Positions 58,312 to 64,000 of a DNA stretch of 64,000 bases are shown piece after piece. The notes beneath the pieces are model-generated. The model was not told the DNA's origin, ran no database searches, and saw nothing but the letters and a program-made list of their open reading frames with translations. The translations under genes were made by a program, and so were the position numbers. Source of the DNA: Lepeophtheirus salmonis (lineage: Eukaryota; Arthropoda; Copepoda; Siphonostomatoida; Caligidae); contig NC_052134.2 in assembly GCF_016086655.4 (NCBI RefSeq), positions 7,192,001 to 7,256,000 on the forward strand, in the 5' to 3' direction. Positions within the stretch are counted from its first letter, which is position 1. Each line of letters starts with the position of its first letter.

Positions 58312-58517
58312 TAGGTACTTATAAACAGAATAAAATATAATTTTATATTTGAGGAACCATTGAAAATTTAGAACAGGGATGTCCATCCTTGTAATATAAT
58401 GGGCTGCATTGCTACTTGAAATATTTTAATGGCCCACTGAACCTATTAAATAAGATTTTATGGAAATTGTTGTTGTACGACAAAACTATTAAATACATAT
58501 TTATTTTAAATTTAGTA

Positions 58518-58636
58518 CAACTGTCTTTTTCTATGCCAAAAAAGAGTTCAAAAGAACAGAAAATACTAATTCAAATCCTTCATTGGTCGTGTTCAAAGTT
58601 GCCTCTCCCACCTCACAAGGCTCTTTTTTGGATGAT
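58518..58636 (-). pseudogene. Mariner subfamily B fragment
   Basis: Bases 58518-58575 are identical to 51874-51931. The remainder corresponds to the region before the first catalytic block of subfamily B (minus strand, ERPLLTPAMKE-like, here heavily shifted). It runs directly into repeat K. Confidence 0.7.
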
Positions 58637-58860
58637 TCCATTTTATGTATTAAAAATATCAACTTAAGCCCCCGAGACGGTGTCTCCATAAATTATAGTA
58701 CAATTTACAAAGTTAGTGAAAATTATCTATATGTCAAAGAATTGACGAAACAGGCCTTTTTACTGAAGTGGATTTCTTGTTTTATTGGTATCCAAGATGC
58801 CACTTTTTATGATATGACAAATGACGTCACCTTTTTCTTTTCTTTGCAGAAAGCAAAATA
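58637..58860 (+). repeat. Dispersed repeat K, copy B
   Basis: Inverted copy of 55047-55262. The plus-strand frame 58583-58909 includes NINLSPRDGVSINYSTIYKV and FLLKWISCFIGIQDATFYDM. The frame is open in both copies, but near-identity between them makes that weak evidence for coding. Confidence 0.68.
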
Positions 58861-59394
58861 TGTCTTTATCCATGTTGAAAGTAAGTCATTTTGTAGTGTA
58901 GATCCTTAAATTAAGAAATAATAATACAATAAAACGTGGATATCATCTTAAAAACTGAAAAGAGAGTATTTTTATAGAATTGTATAAAAACAGTTAGTAA
59001 ATCATCATTTTAGCAACAAATTTTGAGCGCTGTTTTTTCGAAAAACAGCGAAAATAATCAATGGCAAAAGTTTTCATTTTACATACCCTTGGTATATTTT
59101 CTATTACATCCTTTAATCTTCAAAATATATCAATATACATTGTCAATCGACTCATTCAGATTCGAGTAATTTTTAATTTACTATGGAACCGTTTAAAAAG
59201 TCACTCTGTATAACGGGGATTGTTTCTACATATTATCTATACTTATCCAGCAAAGTTTGTCTGTCTGTGTTATAGTTTGCTTTCTGTAAAGTCATTTTTG
59301 ATTCTATCTTAGGACTGCATAAATAATTTATCTAAGAAATAAGAATGCAATCGAGCCTGCGCGTTTTATTAAAACAGAATAGGGATTATATAGT
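58861..59394. other. AT-rich spacer
   Basis: An 18-base inverted repeat (CGCTGTTTTTTCGAAAAACAGCG-like, split around TTCGAA at 59027-59050) is visible. A CAAAGTTTGTCTGTC word near 59252 matches the 43640 minisatellite. No gene. Confidence 0.45.
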
Positions 59395-59815
59395 CGTATT
59401 TTGGGCATGTTAAAAAAAAGAAAAAAGAAAACGAGAATCAATATGGTAACTCTGACAATTTGAAGAATGTTTTGAAAGAGAGAAGCTGAGGTGTCATGAA
59501 ATTTCATTAGATCAGCTACAGTCAGCTGTGACAAGTGGAGGGGGCAGAAGGAAATAGACAAGAACTTTGGAAAGAATTACTCCCATGTCAATTTTCAATT
59601 ATATTCTGAGTACAACAAGGGATTGCAATAATTATGACTCCACAAAAAATTATCCGTGTTACTCTCCATATTTTATGAACACACACGAATGTTCAATCCG
59701 GTTTTGAATATAATTGAATGTAGTAGGAAAATAAGTTCACTACACAGGGGTTAAATAATAATGACAACAGCTGAGGAAAAGAAAATTCATTCTTCAGATG
59801 TCTAATTCCGAAAAA
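59395..59815 (+). repeat. Rep-A copy 9, reference copy
   Basis: Collinear with 29770-30160 from TATTTTGGGCATGTTAAAAA through ATCAATATGGTAACTCTGAC, TTTCATTAGATCAGCTACAG, TCAGCTGTGACAAGTGGAGG, CAATTATATTCTGAGTACAA, AACACACACGAATGTTCAAT and GACAACAGCTGAGGAAAAGA. No conserved frame, no visible terminal repeats. Confidence 0.72.
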
Positions 59816-59857
59816 ACGGGGCAGCTACAAAATAAAATCGAATTATATCAATATATA

Positions 59858-60198
59858 CAGGGTGGTCCAGATAAATTGGAAAAATATTTAAATGCATGTA
59901 ACGAACGAGCCTGTACCTGAAACCCTGTGATTTCTATCTAGCATGTTGCATGTGCCAAGTATGTAGCTTTCCTCTGTGGAGGCTCTGAAGAAGTGCATTA
60001 CTTCTACAATAGCAAAGCTGGATCAGCACGTGCCCGTGTCATATGGCCGAGGTTATGAAGAAAGGCGGATTTCATAATAAATAATTGAATGTCATTAAAT
60101 GTAGCTTTCAAATAATAATAAAAAATATGATTATACTCCATCTTTATCGTTCGTTATAAGCCTGTAATGATTTTCCAAATATATCTGGTCACCCTTTG
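59858..60198 (+). mobile_element. Mariner deletion derivative, 341 bp
   Basis: The ends are CAGGGTGGTCCAGATAAATT and, from the right, CAAAGGGTGACCAGATATAT, with TA at 59856-59857 and 60199-60200. Only a C-terminal scrap survives: SVEALKKCITSTIAKLDQHV. It is very close to the fragment at 29166-29470. Nearly all coding sequence is lost, giving a MITE-sized element. Confidence 0.83.
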
Positions 60199-60404
60199 TA
60201 TATATATTGTTGTCTCAAAAAGATTGTACCAATGAATTGGGTCATTTAATATTTCTTAAAACTCCATACTTTATAAAGTTGTATAAAAAAAATGAGCAAA
60301 GGTCCCATTTTTAACAACGCTTAAGATAGAAAAATGAAGTACATTCTATCAAGGGTAATAGAAATAAATATAAGGTTAGACCATCACGTAATCGGGCATG
60401 CTAG

Positions 60405-60595
60405 CATTTTCAATGGGATGTATCATTCCGACTGCTGACCAAGACACATAGGTTTTGACAAAAAACGCAACCAGTTATAGTCTATGACATCACTATTGTT
60501 AGAATTTTCAATTTGATGTATTGTACCGACTACTTGGCGAAAAAGACAGATTTTGACAAAACATGCAACCACTCATACACTACCATCATATAAAA
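60405..60595 (+). repeat. Tandem duplication, ~97-bp unit
   Basis: ATTTTCAATGGGATGTATCA .. GGTTTTGACAAAAAACGCAA and ATTTTCAATTTGATGTATTG .. GATTTTGACAAAACATGCAA, each followed by CCA(G/C)T-ATA. The two units differ at many positions, so the duplication is old. Confidence 0.6.
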
Positions 60596-60597
60596 AA

Positions 60598-60690
60598 TAA
60601 TGAATGTAACTTTAGATGAGATTTGGCAACGAGCGTGTGTATTTAAAGCTCAGAAAGGGAGCGCTCTACAGACTAATAACTATTACTAAA
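60598..60690 (+). repeat. Dispersed repeat M, copy 2
   Basis: Collinear with 42962-43060 (AATAATGAATGTAACTTTAG, CAACGAGCGTGTGTATTTAA, CTACAGACTAATAACT). Confidence 0.5.
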
Positions 60691-60774
60691 AAAGAAAAAA
60701 AAAGAGGAAGGAAATACATATATTTAGGGTTGTAAATACTAAGCACTCATTGGCGTGTAATTTTTTGTTGTAGG

Positions 60775-60965
60775 TAATCTGGAAAATGTTGTTTTCTTTT
60801 CTCAAACTGTTGTTGTTATTCCTTCATTCCTAAAGAGGAAACCTCTAAGTATTGAGTTTGCTCAAGAAAAACAGAGAGTAACACAAAGGATTTCTTTGGG
60901 AGTTATCATTTATATTAGTGTAGCAAAGTTTGTATTTTCGTCGAGTGGTACTACCGGCAGTATTT
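60775..60965 (+). repeat. Rep-A related segment
   Basis: TCTCAAACTGTTGTTGTTAT, CCTAAAGAGGAAACCTCTAA and GGATTTCTTTGGGAGTTATC match 27880-28108. It ends in one minisatellite unit (AGCAAAGTTTGTATTTTCGT) beside the next mariner. Confidence 0.5.
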
Positions 60966-60974
60966 AGTGAATTA

Positions 60975-61583
60975 CCGAGTGGTCCATTAAAATCTGAACA
61001 ATTTGAATTTTAAACTTCAAAAAGATATAATCCATTAATTGAATTTCAACAAAGTTTGTACAATAAATAGATGTGTTTCTTGGAATGATGGCCTCTAGGT
61101 GGCAGAAGGCCGATCCCCCACTGCAGATATAGTCTTCTGTCATAACGTCCCAGACCTGCCTTACAGTGGCTTTGAGGGCCTCAGTGTTTGGATGACAGAC
61201 AATGCAGGCCTTTCCCTCGACATGCTCTCAACAGGTGCATCAGGGCTGTAGGGGGAGGGGCAAGGAAGGAGTTGGGGTTCCTCTCCACCCCACAAAGCTT
61301 TTTCCATCCACTCTTTTGATAGCTCTTTGGCCAGTTTTCTTTCACTCCTCCGAGTCCAACATGGCCTTTTTGACAAAAAACTTATATTCCTCCGACGTTT
61401 CAGATTTGCTGACGTTGTGGACGGTGGTCCTTGAAATGATCAGCGCTAAGGACTGTACGAATGGAAATTTGTCTATCACGTCCAAGTGTCATTTTCTCAA
61501 CCTGTAGGTAAGCTAAAGAGCTCAGGTTTGGTTTGTTTTGTAAATAATTATTTATTCTTTAATATATCTAAATATGAATAAAT
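60975..61583 (-). mobile_element. Mariner subfamily B, deletion derivative with one TIR
   Basis: The left end CCGAGTGGTCCATTAAAATC lies beside TA 60973-60974. Minus strand: HLDVIDKFPFVQSLALIISR, TTVHNVSKSETSEEYKFFVK (HTH 1 and linker), then a jump to NTEALKATVRQVWDVMTEDY and HLEAIIP (C-terminus). The catalytic core is missing. The N-terminal side breaks off at about 61583, where a small palindromic element starts. Confidence 0.8.
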
Positions 61584-61590
61584 TATGTTG

Positions 61591-61680
61591 AGAGTTGTAT
61601 AAATTATAAACTACTCCTTGTTTCTAAAAATGAATGAAATCTCAAAAGAGTTTAGATAAACTCATATTTTATACAACTCT
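61591..61680. mobile_element. Tiny palindromic element (90 bp)
   Basis: AGAGTTGTATAAA at 61591 is matched by the inverse TTTATACAACTCT ending at 61680. Inside are TAAACTACTC and AAACTCAT words. It sits where the mariner TIR should be. Confidence 0.5.
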
Positions 61681-61689
61681 ATATTACAT

Positions 61690-62056
61690 ATTCTTTCTTT
61701 TCTTTTTAATTCGACTTTAAAAACAAAAATCCGTTTTCAATTTCAAAAATTAAAATCGGGGCTCCACCATAAGATTTGTTGGAATAACTTTTTTTTTTTT
61801 AAAGAGTCACTACTTGTTTTCAATTCAACGAAAAAAAAAATCATAAAACTCCAAGGATTTGATTAAATAAGCTTTTTTCTTCAATTTTAAATATTAAAAA
61901 AATTCTTCCCTTTTTAAATTTCAAAACTTTATATTTTTGTTTCCCCAATCTAATTTTTACTTACGAATCAATCATTTTTTTTATTATGATGATTAATTTA
62001 TATATATTTGAGGGAAGGCTACAGCCCCTCCAACCCAAACCCTGCGGACGCCCCTG
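61690..62056. mobile_element. Family C element, inverted
   Basis: The outer end read inward is CAGGGGCGTCCGCAGGGTTT, then GGAGGGGCTGTAGCCTTCCC. Leftward lies a T/A-rich core with less regular units. The far end is not defined. Confidence 0.52.
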
Positions 62057-63176
62057 ATATATATATTAAAGACATAACAAATTATACATAATGAGTCATC
62101 CTCTTCGATCCTTATCACTTCATCAAATGTACGTGATCAATATTCACAGCCTTGAAATGAAAGGATATATATATTAGACATGTATTTTATTTACAGTTAC
62201 AATATTGGCAATACTAATCATTTGACAAATTTCTTATAATATAATAGGAAGTAGTAGTAATATGCAATCCCGGATTTTGATTCATTAGTATTCCTATCTC
62301 TTGTTTCTGCTGTTTTATCCATGCAGAGTATAATATGGTCTTCATGATCATATATGCAAAATGCATCCTTGTATTTAAGTTAGATTTGCGTGACTTTTTT
62401 TTTCTTTTATTGTTATTCATTCCAATATACTTCCACATTATGCCCGACTCTGTTCCTTTGACATAGACATTCATTCTGTAAGAGTTAAAACAAAGTCCTA
62501 TATCATATATATACTTCAGAGAATGAATACAAGAACAAAGGGCTTAGACGGGAATCAAGAACAATGCAGGATACTACTACGTGATTTTTCTTCTCAAAGA
62601 TGTAATATGTAACACCTTTGTTTCAAGAACGACTTGTTTAGGACTCTTGTGTGTAGTTTTTGTTTCGCCTATTAATGAGTCAATATTCGAACAAAGAGGA
62701 GAATGTAAGAATTGAATTGACAATAAATATTAATTGAGAAATTATAATTAATTGAGCGAGTCATTAATGGTCAAAATGTTGATTCATGTCATTGAACTTT
62801 GATGATGAGGATTGAGACTCGTACACGTCTAGACTGTTACAAACTACAAACACAAAACACCATTTTGCAATCCATCTGGCAAAAAAATATGTGTATTATA
62901 TCGATAAATAATGTACTATTTTGCAACCCTAATTAATGAGTCATTCTTCCCCCTCATTTTTTTATTTACGTCATCATCAAATGAAAAAGGTAGGGAGGGG
63001 TCGTTAAATATTATATTATTCCTTGCATATTTTAACTTTTATTGTATCTCGCAACCTTGCATTTTCCTCCAAACAGATACATATATAAGGTGTAGTAAAG
63101 AGATATTATTTATTTTTAAATTATATATCCCTCCACCCCATCAATTTTTATCTCATTGACAACCAAAACAGTGCTT
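62057..63176. other. AT-rich spacer
   Basis: No gene recognised. 63002-63078 is repeated at 63870-63943 (TATTTTAACTTTTATTGTAT, CAACCTT, CCTCCAAA). Confidence 0.45.
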
Positions 63177-63300
63177 ACATGACGGCCAGACTCGGCGATT
63201 TTCATTATTTTATCCACATTTTCCGCAATTGGCCTTCCATAGGTTGGTGCGTCTTTCACATCAAAATTTCTTGAACGGAATGCATGAAACAAACATTACA
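63177..63300 (-). pseudogene. Mariner (VTGDEK type) transposase, HTH 2 fragment
   Basis: Minus strand reads RNFDVKDAPTYGRPIAENVD then KIMKIAESGRHVSTVLVVNE. This matches the linker (FDVKD-PRSGRP) and second HTH of mauritiana/irritans-type mariners, the same type as the relic at 8060-8850. It includes the very region deleted from that copy. Confidence 0.8.
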
Positions 63301-63327
63301 CGTGATTGGCTATTAAAGTATCAAGAC

Positions 63328-63742
63328 CAGTGGCGTCGTTAGCCCCTTTAGAGGGTTTTTTTACACCCCTTAAAGTTTATTAGTCTGTCTTTGGTGCTAT
63401 CACACGTGGGGTCCAAAAAGGTCAAACAGACTAGTCTGAAATTTACATATTAAAGGTATAAAATAACAAAGTATGTCCCTATTATACTTTTTGGGGCTTT
63501 TAAGGTCATTAAGAGGTTATGAAGAAAGGCGGATTTCATTATAAATAATTTCTACACACTGGCCCACTCTCTGTCTGTTGTCTTCTATCATCATTCTCCA
63601 TTTCTATTCCTCTCTGTTCAGCCTTTTAACGCTGGCAAACTCATCTAGTATACATATTTCTATTTATCTAAGAATTATATAATGGTGTTGATAATGTTAG
63701 GGGATAAGCTCTACCAAATGATGAAATTTAGCAATACACCTG
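63328..63742. mobile_element. Family G hAT-like element with 8-bp TSD
   Basis: It starts CAGTGGCGTCGTTAGCCCC and ends ATTTAGCAATACACCTG. Flanks are ATCAAGAC and ATCAGGAA, matching at 6 of 8 positions. About 38 bp at 63513-63550 (GGTTATGAAGAAAGGCGGAT) is also found in the mariner relic at about 60049-60085, so a small foreign piece may be nested inside. No transposase. Confidence 0.58.
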
Positions 63743-64000
63743 ATCAGGAACATAAACACCATTCACATTTTCCGCCACCGAGCTTCCATTTTCGCCTTGT
63801 TGCAAGAAAAATTGTAAAATATGGCGTAATTATTCTTTGCACGTGTCCATCTTTGATCAGTGGGGATTAGTTGTTAAATAATGATAATTCCGTGTATATT
63901 TTAACTTTTATTGTATATTGCAACCTTACTTGCCCTCCAAAAAGCGAAATATAGAAGGCCCAAAATTGTATTGTAGACAGTTAGTGAAATAAATTAGTCC
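63743..64000. other. Spacer with a short repeat
   Basis: 63870-63943 repeats 63002-63078. The frame at 63682-63870 starts in family G and is not taken as a gene. Confidence 0.45.

Noticed and set aside
55047..58860. Single large transposon bounded by inverted K repeats
   Set aside because: K copies have internal-type sequence and lie next to unrelated mariner fragments. Divergent K pieces elsewhere are solitary, so they are better read as dispersed copies than as TIRs.

Overview
This is a eukaryotic, strongly AT-rich window (I judge about 30% GC by eye) with no intact protein-coding gene, no rRNA and no CRISPR. It is dense, old repeat sequence. I recognise at least 22 relics of Tc1/mariner transposases, mixed with several non-autonomous DNA-transposon-like families, foldback elements and minisatellites. 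The density and subfamily mix of mariners, and the uniform A/T bias, resemble a caligid copepod such as the salmon louse (Lepeophtheirus salmonis). That assignment is inference from memory of the family types, not from a search.

Layout. 1-4.2 kb: two abutting mariners (342-1036 and 1039-2091; the second is split by a tRNA-derived SINE candidate), a 702-bp hAT-like MITE (2347-3048) and a TIR-bounded mariner (3504-4132). 5.3-10.5 kb: four more mariner relics and one copy of an unclassified ~600-bp repeat, called Rep-A here. 11-16 kb: dispersed repeats and a CAGTGGCGTC-type hAT-like element. 17-28.4 kb: three mariners (17003-17784, 23654-24400, 26558-27731; the last is nearly full length), a MITE, and two elements of family C. 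Family C has transposon-like ends CAGGGGCGTC around a T-rich minisatellite core. 28.7-35.5 kb: mariner, Tc1 and possible LINE scraps, Rep-A and MITEs. 35.8-37.6 kb: the only place where I suspect exons of a host gene (two short, phase-compatible exon candidates). 38-49 kb: Rep-A copies, some split by family C, a foldback element, a mariner and minisatellites. 49.8-55.9 kb: mariner fragments in opposing orientation and two dispersed repeat pairs. 56-64 kb: a minisatellite with a 145-bp tandem duplication, a 100-N assembly gap (58063-58162), more mariners, family C, and a hAT-like element with an imperfect 8-bp target duplication.

How it works together: there is no operon or pathway. The recurring theme is internally deleted mariners that keep both TIRs, the N-terminal HTH and the C-terminus but lack part or all of the catalytic core. 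They could move only if a transposase were supplied from elsewhere. Nested insertions (SINE in mariner, family C in Rep-A) give a relative order of insertion. All transposase frames carry stops or frameshifts, so every copy here appears dead.
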